DNA from: Kocuria palustris
Lineage (GTDB): Bacteria > Actinomycetota > Actinomycetes > Actinomycetales > Micrococcaceae
Reading direction: 5' to 3'
DNA length: 64,000 nt
Assembly (NCBI RefSeq): GCF_016907795.1
Contig: NZ_JAFBCR010000001.1
Location: forward strand, 2,232,001-2,296,000
Shown: piece by piece, positions 18,954 through 29,853 of the stretch
Layout of the letters: every line of letters starts with the position of its first letter
How positions within the stretch are numbered: the first letter of the stretch is position 1
Translations under genes and position numbers: made by a program
Notes under the pieces: generated by a model
Told to the model about the DNA's origin: nothing
Seen by the model: only the letters and a program-made list of their open reading frames with translations
The model's database searches: none

Positions 18954-20063
18954 GTGCCCGTGCGGCGGCGCCCGGTCGCCGCCGCCAGAGACGTCCCCCG
19001 GCGCGCAGCAGCGGCGCTGGCTGCTGCTGTCTGCGCTGCTGCCCTGCTCAGCTCGTGCGCCGCCCCGCGCACCGCGGCGGGATCCGGAGAGGACGCAGTC
19101 GATTTCACCGGCTGCGTGCTCGGCTCCAGCGGCGGCTTCCGCGACCGCAGCTTCATTCAGGACATCCACGACTCCAGCCGGATGCTCGAAGACTCCCTGG
19201 GCATCGAGGTGCGCACCGAGGAGTCGGGCTCGCCGCGGGAGTCCGAGCAGCTGCTGAAGGAGATGGCCGATCCGGCCGGCGGCTGCGACCTGGTGGTCGC
19301 CATGGGCTCCACGCTCGTGGAGCAGGTCGAGGCGGCCGCCGAGCGCCATCCCGATCAGGACTTCGCGATCATCGACGATGACTCGATCCATCTGCCCAAT
19401 GTCCGCACGCTGGTCTTCGACGCCTCGCAGCCCGGGTTCCTCGCCGGATACGCTGCCGCCTCGGCCACCGAGACCGGGCGCGTGGGCGCCTTCGGAGGGG
19501 AGGACATCCCCGAGGTCCACGACTTCCTCGACGGCTACGCGGCCGGGATCGAGCACTGGAACGAGGTCCACGACGACGACGTGCAGCTGCTCGGCTGGGA
19601 TCCGCGCGAGCGCATCGGCGATTTCGTCGGGGACTTCGCTCGCACGGAGGTCGCCGCCGAGCTGACGCGTCGGCAGCTCGACGCCGACGCCGACGTCATC
19701 ATGCCCGTGGTGGGGCGCGCGGGGCTGGGCGCCACCGAGACGATCGCCCAGGACGACGACGCGCTGTTCGTGTGGGTCGACGTGGACGGCTGGGAGGTGC
19801 TGCCCGATGAGCAGCGCACTCGGCAGCTGACCTCGGTGCGCAAGGAGGTGGGCTCCGCCGTCGCCGATGTGATGACCCAGTACGCGAGTCCCGGGGCTGA
19901 GGCCGACGACTACACGGGGACCCTGGCCAACCGGGGCGTCGCTCTGGGGGACTTCCATGATCAGGCGCAGCGCGTGGACGAGCAGACCGCCCAGGAGCTG
20001 AGGCAGCTGCGCCAGCAGATCATCGAGGGTCGGCAGCCGACCCGACCCGGCGCGGGAACGTAG
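18954..20063 (+). CDS. BMP family nucleoside-binding lipoprotein, copy 1
   Basis: This 369-residue protein starts with a lipoprotein signal peptide: twin arginines, a hydrophobic run of alanines and the lipobox LLSSC, so it should be anchored on the outside of the membrane. The rest matches the BMP/Med/PnrA family of substrate-binding proteins, which bind purine nucleosides for ABC importers (CVLGSSGGFRDRSF, then AFGGEDIPEVHDFLDGYAAGIEHWN). It is closely similar to the next gene through the whole mature part. The GTG at 18954 is the best in-frame start but has no good ribosome-binding site; an ATG at 18929 is out of frame. No ABC permease or ATPase gene is in the window. Confidence 0.87.
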   Translation: MPVRRRPVAAARDVPRRAAAALAAAVCAAALLSSCAAPRTAAGSGEDAVDFTGCVLGSSGGFRDRSFIQDIHDSSRMLEDSLGIEVRTEESGSPRESEQLLKEMADPAGGCDLVVAMGSTLVEQVEAAAERHPDQDFAIIDDDSIHLPNVRTLVFDASQPGFLAGYAAASATETGRVGAFGGEDIPEVHDFLDGYAAGIEHWNEVHDDDVQLLGWDPRERIGDFVGDFARTEVAAELTRRQLDADADVIMPVVGRAGLGATETIAQDDDALFVWVDVDGWEVLPDEQRTRQLTSVRKEVGSAVADVMTQYASPGAEADDYTGTLANRGVALGDFHDQAQRVDEQTAQELRQLRQQIIEGRQPTRPGAGT

Positions 20064-20101
20064 ACTGCAGGCGATCGCCCCCACAGCACCCGGAAGCAGC
20101 C

Positions 20102-21184
20102 ATGTCCCTCCGCCGTCCCGTGCCAGCCGCCTGCGCGGTCGGTCTGAGCGCGCTCGCGCTCAGCGCCTGCGGCGAGCTGTCGGAGGACTCCGGGCTCGGC
20201 GCAGCGGAGGAGGCCACCGTCTGCATGGTGGCCGAGGGAGAGGGCTTCGAGGACCTCAGCTTCCATCAGAGCGCGCACGAGGGGCTCGAGCATGCGGCCC
20301 GTGACACGGGGGTCTCGACCCGTGAGTCCGTGGTGGGCTCGGATGCCGAGTCCGACCCTGCCCTGCGCTCCATGGTCCAGAGCGGCTGCGACCTCACGAT
20401 CGCCAACGGGCAGCCGCTGTCGCAGGTCGCCCTGGAGGTCGCCGCCGAGAACCCGCAGGCCGCCTTCGCGACCGTGGACGACTCCGCAGGCGAGGGCCTC
20501 GGCAATGTCAAGCCGCTGAGCTTCGACTCCGGCACCGCCGCGTTCCTGGCCGGCTACCTGGCCGCAGGCACCACCGAGACCGGCACGGTCGCAGCCTTCG
20601 GGGGCGAGGACATCCCCCGGGTGAGGCTCGTGCTCGACGGCTTCGCCGAGGGCGTCGAGCACTGGAATGAGCAGAAGGACGACGACGTCGAGCTGCTCGG
20701 CTGGGACCGGCAGGAGCAGGAGGGCACCATGCTCGGCTCGTTCAAGGACGACGAGGGCGCCCGGGAGGTCACCGAGGGCTTCCTGGACAACGGCGCGGAC
20801 ATCGTCCTGCCGGCCGCCGGAGGCGCCTCCGAGGGCACCGCGCAGGCCGTGGCCGCCACGGGTGAGGGCTCGGACCAGGCGCTGTTCATCTGGGTCGACA
20901 CCGACGGCTACGACGTCCTGCCGGAGGCCCAGCGATCGCACCAGCTGACCTCGGTGCTCAAGGACCTCACAGGGCCCGTGGAGTCGCTGGTGCGCGACCT
21001 GGAAGACGGTGAACTCGATCTGGACCCCTACGTGGGGAGCCTCGAGAACGGGGGAGTGGGCATCGCCGATCACCACGACCAGCAGGAGCGCGTGGGCCCG
21101 GAGCTGGCCGCCGAGGTCGCCGGGCTGCGCCAGCAGATCATCGACGGCGAGCTGGAGATCGAATCCCAGGAGGACGCCGGCTGA
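20102..21184 (+). CDS. BMP family nucleoside-binding lipoprotein, copy 2
   Basis: This 360-residue paralogue follows copy 1 after 38 bp. The signal peptide ends in the lipobox LALSAC. Family blocks are TVCMVAEGEGFEDLSFHQ, GCDLTIANGQ, AAFLAGYLAAGTTETGTVAAFGGEDIPR and EGVEHWNEQKDDDVELLGWD; the last two are almost the same in copy 1. A tandem duplication is the simple explanation. The two copies may bind different nucleosides. Cytidine deaminase and thymidine phosphorylase follow, which fits a role in nucleoside uptake. The ATG at 20102 has GGAAG 7 nt upstream. Confidence 0.9.
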   Translation: MSLRRPVPAACAVGLSALALSACGELSEDSGLGAAEEATVCMVAEGEGFEDLSFHQSAHEGLEHAARDTGVSTRESVVGSDAESDPALRSMVQSGCDLTIANGQPLSQVALEVAAENPQAAFATVDDSAGEGLGNVKPLSFDSGTAAFLAGYLAAGTTETGTVAAFGGEDIPRVRLVLDGFAEGVEHWNEQKDDDVELLGWDRQEQEGTMLGSFKDDEGAREVTEGFLDNGADIVLPAAGGASEGTAQAVAATGEGSDQALFIWVDTDGYDVLPEAQRSHQLTSVLKDLTGPVESLVRDLEDGELDLDPYVGSLENGGVGIADHHDQQERVGPELAAEVAGLRQQIIDGELEIESQEDAG

Positions 21185-21245
21185 GGCGTCACGGCCGGGC
21201 CCGCACAGCACGGGGCGCGGCCGTCGAGACGAGGAGGAGCAGGAG

Positions 21246-21658
21246 ATGACCGAGAGCATCGAAGGCGCACGGCTGGAGGAGCTGATCGCCGAGCAGCCCT
21301 GGGCGGGGCTGATCGAGGAGGCCCGCCGGGCCATGCAGCACGCCTACGTCCCATACTCCCGCTTCAAGGTGGGGGCGGCCGCGCTCGTGGACGACGGACG
21401 CGTGGTCTCCGGGTGCAATGTCGAGAACGGCAGCTACGGGCTCACGCTGTGCGCCGAATGCGGCCTGGTCAGCGCCCTGCACGCCAGCGGCGGCGGACGG
21501 CTGACGCACTTCGTGTGCGTCGACGGCCAGGGCTCGGTGCTCATGCCGTGCGGCCGCTGCCGCCAGCTGCTGCACGAGCACGGCGGGGATCAGCTCCAGC
21601 TGCTGACCGTCAGCGGTCTGCGCAGCATGGACCAGGTCCTCCCCGACGCCTTCGTCCT

Positions 21659-21662
<4 letters not shown>
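21246..21662 (+). CDS. cdd: cytidine deaminase
   Basis: This 138-residue enzyme deaminates cytidine and deoxycytidine to uridine forms in pyrimidine salvage. The zinc motif is complete: TLCAECGLVSAL with the catalytic glutamate, and PCGRCRQLL. SRFKVGAAAL and GCNVENGSYG are the substrate-binding segments. The ATG at 21246 follows closely on a GAGGAGGAG/GGAG stretch. Its stop codon overlaps the GTG of deoA by 4 bases, so both are expressed together. Confidence 0.96.
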
Positions 21663-22999
<1,337 letters not shown>

Positions 23000-23080
23000 G
23001 AGGCGACTTGTAGTCTGGTGGCAGACAGTGCCGGCGGCGCGCCGATCCGGCGGAACGAGACTGACGACCTGGAGGACATG

Positions 23081-24961
23081 ATGGGACTTTTCAGCAGGAA
23101 GCAGACCCCCGAGAGCGAGCCGCGCACAGCGGACGCGGATGTCCAGCAGACGCAGCCTCGCGGCGCTGAGACCGCTGCCGCGGGCCAGCAGCTGCCGGAG
23201 TCCGGCCCGCTGCGCAGCCTGGTCGACGGCCTGCTCGTCGACGGCGCCGAGCGCGCCAAGCTGACCCTGGTCCAGCGCGGCTCGACCATGAGCTACCAGT
23301 CCGAGCGCGCCGCGGCCGACGGCTCCCCGGAGACCGATTCCGGCGTGGTCGACCAGGCCTCGCCCCTGTTCGACGACGTCGCCGCCCTCTACACCGAGTC
23401 CATGAACTCGTCCACGGGCGCCTGGCAGACCGTCGTCATCACCGCGGCCGCACCGGAGGCCTATGGCCGCTCCGTCACCGTGGACTACGACTTCCCGGCC
23501 GCCGAGCACCGCACGGAGCAGTACCGGGTCGCCAGCGGCTCCGCGCAGGCCGGTGCCGCACAGAGCCGTGCTGCGCAGGGCGGTGAGGCACAGCCCGCCT
23601 CCGATGCGGCGACGTCGCCGCGTTCGGCCGACTCCGCTCAGGCCGATCCCGCCGCGCAGGGCCCGCTGGGCGATTCCTCGCAGGGCGGCGCCCGCACGGG
23701 GGCCAGCGCCGGTGCCGGAGCTGCTGCGGCCGCCGGCGGCCGCGACCAGTCGGGTCCGCTCGGGCAGGATCAGGCCGGCACGGCCGAGCCCGCCGCTGAG
23801 CAGCGCGACCTGGGCGCCGAGTCCCGCGAGGACCGTCGCCGCGACTCCGAGGCCCTGAGCCGCGAGCCGCAGGCCGTCCAGGACACCGAGGCCCGCACCC
23901 CCGAGGCACGGACCCAGGAGGCTCGTCCTGCTGAGGCACGGACCGCTGATGCTCGGGGCACCGAGGCAGCAGCATCCGAGACCTCGGGCGCCGAGGCGCG
24001 CCCCGTCGAGGCCGAGCAGCGCTCCGCGGGTGCCGGCGTCGCCGGCGCCGCGGCCGGTGCCGGCGCGGCAGGAGTCGTCGCCGGCTCGGAGCAGCGGCGC
24101 GTGCCCGAGGGCCAGCTGACCGACAACGGCACGGTCGACAACCTCGCACCCCGCCAGCAGGGCCAGGAGCCGATCGAGGTGGACCACGAGGTCCAGGAGT
24201 CGGTCGCGCGCACGGCGGGCCACCAGTCCGCCGCGGGCTCCGGCACGAGCGAGCAGCACGCGGGCACCTCCGCAGCCTCGCAGGCCCAGGGCGAGCAGAT
24301 CCCGGCGCACGTCGATCACGACGAGTGGCGCGATGACAGCGGCGCCCGGCGCTCCCCGGCAGCCGCGCCCACGGGTGCGGCAGCCGCGCACTCGGTGTCC
24401 AGCCGGGACGGCTCCGGCGCCCCCACGGTCGCCAGCGGCGCCGATGTGGCCCCGTCGTACCGCGCCGCGGAGCAGGCAGCGGGCGGCGAGGACCTGGCCC
24501 AGGGCAACAAGGTCCTGTCGCAGAAGGACATCGCCCGCCGCGTGGCCGGCGCGCAGAAGCGTCTCTTCGGGGCCGACGGCTCCGCCCGCGACGTCTCGAC
24601 CGTGCTGATCCGCGTGCGCACGCTGGGCACCTACTACGACGCCCTGACCCACGTGCGCCAGGGCGGCTTCTGGGACCAGCGCTCGACCTTCGACCTGATC
24701 CCCGAGGAGGACCTGCAGGTCCAGGCCCTCAAGCAGGACTCGTACGTCGAGGGCGAGGGCGCCCCGCTGGCGATCATGTTCCGCTTCCGTCCGGGCATCC
24801 CCCCGGAGGTCTCCTTCGACTACGACGACGAGGAGGCGTTCGTGCGCTACGAGAACCGCCTGCCCTCGCAGAACTACGTCGAGGAGCTGCGCATGTACCC
24901 GCGCACCGGGGCGAACATCCCGCAGCACGTCAACGACGCACTCCAGGATTGGAACTACTGA
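23081..24961 (+). CDS. uncharacterised protein with two end domains and a repeat-rich linker
   Basis: I do not recognise this 626-residue soluble protein. Residues about 38-140 form a compact-looking domain ending in VTVDYDFPAAEHR. Residues about 150-470 are low complexity, rich in A, E, Q, G and S, with short imperfect repeats of an E-A-R-T-x-E-A-R type near residues 270-300. Residues about 475-626 form a second domain with GTYYDALTHVRQGGFWDQ and VSFDYDDEEAFVRYENRLPSQNYVEEL. The matching VxxDYDxxxA segments suggest both domains share a fold, perhaps of the YezG/DUF600 kind; this is weak. GGAGG at 23071-23075 suits the second of two adjacent ATGs. It lies between deoA and add, with only 4 bp to add. 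Confidence 0.8.
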   Translation: MGLFSRKQTPESEPRTADADVQQTQPRGAETAAAGQQLPESGPLRSLVDGLLVDGAERAKLTLVQRGSTMSYQSERAAADGSPETDSGVVDQASPLFDDVAALYTESMNSSTGAWQTVVITAAAPEAYGRSVTVDYDFPAAEHRTEQYRVASGSAQAGAAQSRAAQGGEAQPASDAATSPRSADSAQADPAAQGPLGDSSQGGARTGASAGAGAAAAAGGRDQSGPLGQDQAGTAEPAAEQRDLGAESREDRRRDSEALSREPQAVQDTEARTPEARTQEARPAEARTADARGTEAAASETSGAEARPVEAEQRSAGAGVAGAAAGAGAAGVVAGSEQRRVPEGQLTDNGTVDNLAPRQQGQEPIEVDHEVQESVARTAGHQSAAGSGTSEQHAGTSAASQAQGEQIPAHVDHDEWRDDSGARRSPAAAPTGAAAAHSVSSRDGSGAPTVASGADVAPSYRAAEQAAGGEDLAQGNKVLSQKDIARRVAGAQKRLFGADGSARDVSTVLIRVRTLGTYYDALTHVRQGGFWDQRSTFDLIPEEDLQVQALKQDSYVEGEGAPLAIMFRFRPGIPPEVSFDYDDEEAFVRYENRLPSQNYVEELRMYPRTGANIPQHVNDALQDWNY

Positions 24962-24965
24962 TCCC

Positions 24966-26231
24966 ATGACCCAGATCCCGAGCACCGGCCCCGCCGGTCA
25001 GCCCGGGAGCCAGGACCCCGCCGGCTCGGCCGGCGGGGTCCTGCGCTCCCTTCCCAAGATCAGCCTCCACGATCATCTCGACGGCGGCCTGCGCCCGCAG
25101 ACCCTGCTCGAGCTCGCCGGGGCCGCGGGCACCGAGCCGCCCGCTGACTCGGCCGCCGAGCTCGAGCAGTGGATGCGCGAGTCCGCGGACTCGGGCTCGC
25201 TCGAGCGCTACCTGCAGACCTTCTCGGTGATCCTCGAGGTCCTGCAGAGCGCCGAGGCCCTGCGTCGGGCGGCTCGCGAGGCCGTCGAGGACCTCGCCGC
25301 CGACGGCGTGATCCACGCCGAGCTGCGTTGGGCCCCCGAGCAGCACGTGGCCGGCGGTCTGAGCCTCGGCCAGGCCGTCGACGCCGTCAGCGAGGGCCTG
25401 CAGGAGGGCGTGGTCGCGGCCGCCCAGCAGGGCCTGGAGATCTCCGCCGGGCAGCTGCTGTGCGCCATGCGCCAGGCCGACCGCAGCCTCGAGATCGCGC
25501 AGCTGACCGTCGAGCGCTTCTCCCCGGACGAGCCCGGCGGCGTGCTGGGCTTCGACCTGGCCGGACCGGAGGAGGGCTTCGCGCCCAGCCGGCACCAGGA
25601 GGCCCTGGACCTGCTGGCGCGCAGCCTGGTGCCCGTCACCCTGCACGCGGGCGAGGGCGCCGGCCTGGACTCCCTTCGCTCGGCGGTGGTCGACGGCCGC
25701 GCGCTGCGCCTGGGCCACGGCGTGCGCCTGGTCGAGGACGTGGCGCTGTCGGACGCCCCGGACGACGACGTCTCGATCGAGCTCGGCGAGCTGGCCCGGT
25801 GGGTGCGCGACCGCGGCATCGCCCTGGAGGTCTGCCCGCGCTCGAACAGCCAGACCGGTGCGGTCGCAGGCTGGAACCCTCCGCACAACCTCGTGCGCGT
25901 CCTGGGCCCCGGCACGCAGCGCCATCCGATCGGCTTTCTGCACCGTGCGGGCTTCCGCGTGGTGGTCGGGGCGGACAACCGGCTGGTCTCGGGCACGGAT
26001 CTCACGACCGAGCTCGGCGAGCTCGTGGCCCTGCACGGGTTCTCGCTGGATGACCTCGAGACCCTGCAGCGCAGCGCGGCCCAGTCGGCCTTCCTACCGC
26101 TGGATCAGCGCGTGGCCCTCGAGGCGCGGATCGGAGCGGAGTTCGACGCCGTGCGCGGATCGGGCATCCCGCTGGGCCTGGGGGACATGATGGCCGCTCA
26201 CGAGGCCGAGGCCTCCGAGGGCACCTGGTGA
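24966..26231 (+). CDS. add: adenosine deaminase
   Basis: This 421-residue zinc enzyme deaminates adenosine and deoxyadenosine to inosine forms. The metal and catalytic motifs are in order: SLHDHLDGGLRPQT, TLHAGEGAG with the catalytic glutamate, RLGHGVRL, and VVGADNRLVSGT, where the aspartate replaces the first of the usual pair and is followed by N as in actinobacterial homologues. CPRSNSQTG is the typical block before it. About 30 extra residues precede the domain. The start ATG lies 4 bp after the previous stop, without a visible ribosome-binding site, so reinitiation is likely. The mazG gene overlaps the stop by 4 bases. Confidence 0.95.
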   Translation: MTQIPSTGPAGQPGSQDPAGSAGGVLRSLPKISLHDHLDGGLRPQTLLELAGAAGTEPPADSAAELEQWMRESADSGSLERYLQTFSVILEVLQSAEALRRAAREAVEDLAADGVIHAELRWAPEQHVAGGLSLGQAVDAVSEGLQEGVVAAAQQGLEISAGQLLCAMRQADRSLEIAQLTVERFSPDEPGGVLGFDLAGPEEGFAPSRHQEALDLLARSLVPVTLHAGEGAGLDSLRSAVVDGRALRLGHGVRLVEDVALSDAPDDDVSIELGELARWVRDRGIALEVCPRSNSQTGAVAGWNPPHNLVRVLGPGTQRHPIGFLHRAGFRVVVGADNRLVSGTDLTTELGELVALHGFSLDDLETLQRSAAQSAFLPLDQRVALEARIGAEFDAVRGSGIPLGLGDMMAAHEAEASEGTW

Positions 26232-26926
26232 GCGAGGACGGATCGGGGGCGGCCTTCGAGCGGCTGCTGGCGATCATGGACCGTCTGCGCTCGCCCGGCG
26301 GCTGCGCGTGGGACGGGCGCCAGAGCCACTCCTCGCTCGTGAAGCATCTGATCGAGGAGTCCTACGAGGTCGTCGAGGCCGTCGAAGCCCCCGGCGGGCC
26401 GGAGGCCCACCGCGACGAGCTCGTGGAGGAGCTCGGCGACGTCCTGCTCCAGGTGGTCTTCCACGCGAGGATCGCCCAGGAGCGCAGCGCGCAGCAGGGC
26501 GGCTTCGACATCGACGATGTCGTGGCGGGGATCAGCGAAAAGCTCGTGCGCCGTCACCCCGAGGTCTTCGCCGACGCCCAGAGGGCCGAGGCCTCGGACG
26601 ATGCCGCCCTGCACGCCCGGTGGGAGGAGCTCAAGCGGGCTGAGAAGCCCCAGCGCACCGGCCCGTTCGACGGCGTGCCGCCGGGGCTTCCCGCCCTGCA
26701 GCGCACCGAGAAGATCCTCGCGAAGGCCAGGCGCCACGGGCTGGAGCCGCAGAGCCCCTCGGAGCCGGACGAGGACCGCCCGCGCACTCAGGAGCAGCTG
26801 GGGCAGGCCCTGTTCGAACTGGTGCGCCAGGCCTCGTCGGACGGACTGGATGCCGAGCGCGCCCTGCGCGAGCACAGCGCCCGGTGGGTCCGTCAGCGCG
26901 ATCCGGCACGGCTCCCGCAGGACTGA
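26228..26926 (+). CDS. mazG: MazG family nucleotide pyrophosphohydrolase
   Basis: This 232-residue protein hydrolyses non-canonical or excess nucleoside triphosphates to monophosphates, as a house-cleaning enzyme. The MazG domain is clear: GGCAWDGRQSHSSLVKHLIEE, where most members have C-P-W-D-x-x-Q-T-H, then the metal-binding EExxE...ExxD arrangement in SYEVVEAVEA and DELVEELGDVLLQVVFHA. FDIDDVVAGISEKLVRRHPEVF completes it. The C-terminal 70 residues are less conserved and contain a charged linker. The GTG at 26228 overlaps the add stop, giving a coupled purine-metabolism pair. Confidence 0.94.
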   Translation: MSEDGSGAAFERLLAIMDRLRSPGGCAWDGRQSHSSLVKHLIEESYEVVEAVEAPGGPEAHRDELVEELGDVLLQVVFHARIAQERSAQQGGFDIDDVVAGISEKLVRRHPEVFADAQRAEASDDAALHARWEELKRAEKPQRTGPFDGVPPGLPALQRTEKILAKARRHGLEPQSPSEPDEDRPRTQEQLGQALFELVRQASSDGLDAERALREHSARWVRQRDPARLPQD

Positions 26927-26957
26927 GCGGAAGCACAGGCAATAATGATGTTCGTGA

Positions 26958-28331
<1,374 letters not shown>

Positions 28332-28368
28332 GAGCGCGGCTGAACGGCTGAACGCAGCCGTCCGCACG

Positions 28369-28413
28369 CGGACCGCCGTCGTCCTCCTGACTCGGGAGGG
28401 TGGCGGCGGTCCG
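28369..28413 (+). terminator. hairpin terminator after eno
   Basis: CGGACCGCCG at 28369-28378 pairs with 28404-28413, and within it CCTCC (28383-28387) pairs with GGAGG (28395-28399). It lies 37 bp after the eno stop. Confidence 0.75.
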
Positions 28414-28569
28414 GCGTCGCGGGGCAGGCGCTGCCTCGTCGGTGCCGGGCGGCGTCCGAGCGTGCCACTAGACTGGGCCCGCTCGCTCGTCGAACGCGCG
28501 TCCCGCAGCCCTCGCACAGGAGCGGACGCCCCGAGCACGCAGACCGTCGCAGAGCCAGGAGCAGCATCC

Positions 28570-29151
28570 GTGTCCGATCACCGCACCGAGGACCGCGCGC
28601 CGCGGTCCGAGCGCGGCTCCGAGCCGGATCCGGCCGAGCGCGACGAGGCCCCCGCGCGCAGCCTGCGACGCTTCACGACCTCGTCGGGCAGCCGTCGCCT
28701 GCTGTGGGTTGTGGCGATCGTGCTGTTCATCGTCTTCCTGGCGGCCCCCACGACCAAGATCTACCTGGACCAGCAGGCGGAGATCGCCGAGCTGGAGGCC
28801 AGCATCGAGGAGAAGTCCGCCGACCGGGACACCCTGCAGGACGAGCTCGAGCTGTGGGAGAACCCGGACTACGTCGAGCAGCAGGCAGGGGAGCGGCTGA
28901 TGATGGTCGAGCCCGGGCAGCGCTCCTACCTGGTGGTCGGCGCCGACGAGGTCGGCACCGGGGCCGCGGACACCTCTGCCGTCGAGGAGTCCGCAGGCAG
29001 GCCGGCCTGGGCCGACGCCCTGTGGGGCTCGCTCAAGGACTCCGCCTGGCCGCGGCGCGCCGAGGACTCCGCCGACAGCTTCCCCGAGCTCGACGAGGCA
29101 CAGGAGGACCCGTCCGCCTCGTCGTCGCCCACCGCCGAGACCACCGAGTGA
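28570..29151 (+). CDS. FtsB/DivIC-like septum formation initiator
   Basis: This 193-residue bitopic membrane protein resembles FtsB/DivIC, which joins FtsL and FtsQ in the division complex. Residues about 1-42 are charged and cytosolic, about 43-63 form one membrane helix (RRLLWVVAIVLFIVFLAAP), and about 68-105 form a coiled coil (YLDQQAEIAELEASIEEKSADRD and onward). ELELWENPDYVEQQAGERLMMVEPGQ is the conserved end of the domain. The acidic, serine-rich tail is not conserved. The GTG at 28570 follows AGGAG by 8 nt; a longer upstream frame overlaps the eno terminator region. DUF501 and Ppx follow closely. Confidence 0.87.
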   Translation: MSDHRTEDRAPRSERGSEPDPAERDEAPARSLRRFTTSSGSRRLLWVVAIVLFIVFLAAPTTKIYLDQQAEIAELEASIEEKSADRDTLQDELELWENPDYVEQQAGERLMMVEPGQRSYLVVGADEVGTGAADTSAVEESAGRPAWADALWGSLKDSAWPRRAEDSADSFPELDEAQEDPSASSSPTAETTE

Positions 29152-29159
29152 GGACCCCC

Positions 29160-29807
29160 GTGAGCGAGCAGAGCACCAGCAGCGATCAGCCGCGCCCGGA
29201 TCTGGAGCAGACCGTCTCCGGGATCGCCCCGGCCGGCGTGGACGTGGCCGAGCCCCGCGGCCTGAACTCCACGGCCGCCAACCGCCGCCCGCAGGAGCTG
29301 GACCTGCAGGTGCTGGCCCGCCAGCTGGGCCGGCCCGTGCGCGATGTGGTGGAGATCCCGGCCCGGTGCGCCTGCGGCAACCCGCTCGTGGCGGCCACCG
29401 CTCCGAGGCTGTCCGGCGGCACGCCGTTCCCCACGGTCTACTACCTGGCCCACCCCGTGATCACGGCAGCCGTCTCGCGGCTGGAGGCGGAGGGAGCCAT
29501 GTACGGGATGACCGACCGCCTGGGCGAGGACGAGCAGCTGGCGGCGTCCTACCAGCGCTCGCACGAGGACTACCTGGCCCGGCGCGAGCGCATCGGCGCC
29601 ATCGCCGGTTCCGGGGAGGTCCCGGAGATCGACGGCATCTCCGCAGGCGGCATGCCCACCCGCGTGAAGTGCCTGCACGTGCTGGTCGGACACTCGCTGT
29701 CCGCGGGACCCGGCGTGAACCTGCTCGGCGACGAGACGCTCGAGCTGATCGCCGACACCTGGTCCCCGCAGATCTGCCGATGCGATCCCGCCTGGCGCGA
29801 GTCCTGA
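29160..29807 (+). CDS. DUF501 domain-containing protein
   Basis: This 215-residue protein matches DUF501, a family found next to enolase and exopolyphosphatase genes in actinobacteria; its function is unknown. Conserved blocks are CACGNPLVAATAPRLSGGTPFPTVYYLAHP, then GGMPTRVKCLHVLVGHSLSAGPGVNLLGDE, and a final CRCDPAW. The cysteines and histidines could bind a metal, which is inference. About 50 variable residues precede the domain. The GTG at 29160 follows GAGGA by 5 nt and lies 8 bp after the previous stop. Confidence 0.9.
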   Translation: MSEQSTSSDQPRPDLEQTVSGIAPAGVDVAEPRGLNSTAANRRPQELDLQVLARQLGRPVRDVVEIPARCACGNPLVAATAPRLSGGTPFPTVYYLAHPVITAAVSRLEAEGAMYGMTDRLGEDEQLAASYQRSHEDYLARRERIGAIAGSGEVPEIDGISAGGMPTRVKCLHVLVGHSLSAGPGVNLLGDETLELIADTWSPQICRCDPAWRES

Positions 29808-29853
29808 GCACCGCCCCACCCCCTGAAGAGCCCGAGTACACCGAGGAGCCCCC

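Noticed and set aside
18929-18960. ATG at 18929 as start of the first BMP lipoprotein, implying a frameshift
   Set aside because: The ATG is in another frame and gives an arginine-rich product without a signal peptide. The GTG at 18954 in the right frame already yields a complete lipoprotein signal, so no frameshift is needed.
23880-24020. Short repeated units resembling a direct-repeat array
   Set aside because: The units are imperfect codon-level repeats (E-A-R-T-like) inside one long reading frame with no spacers of constant length, so this is a low-complexity linker and not a CRISPR array.
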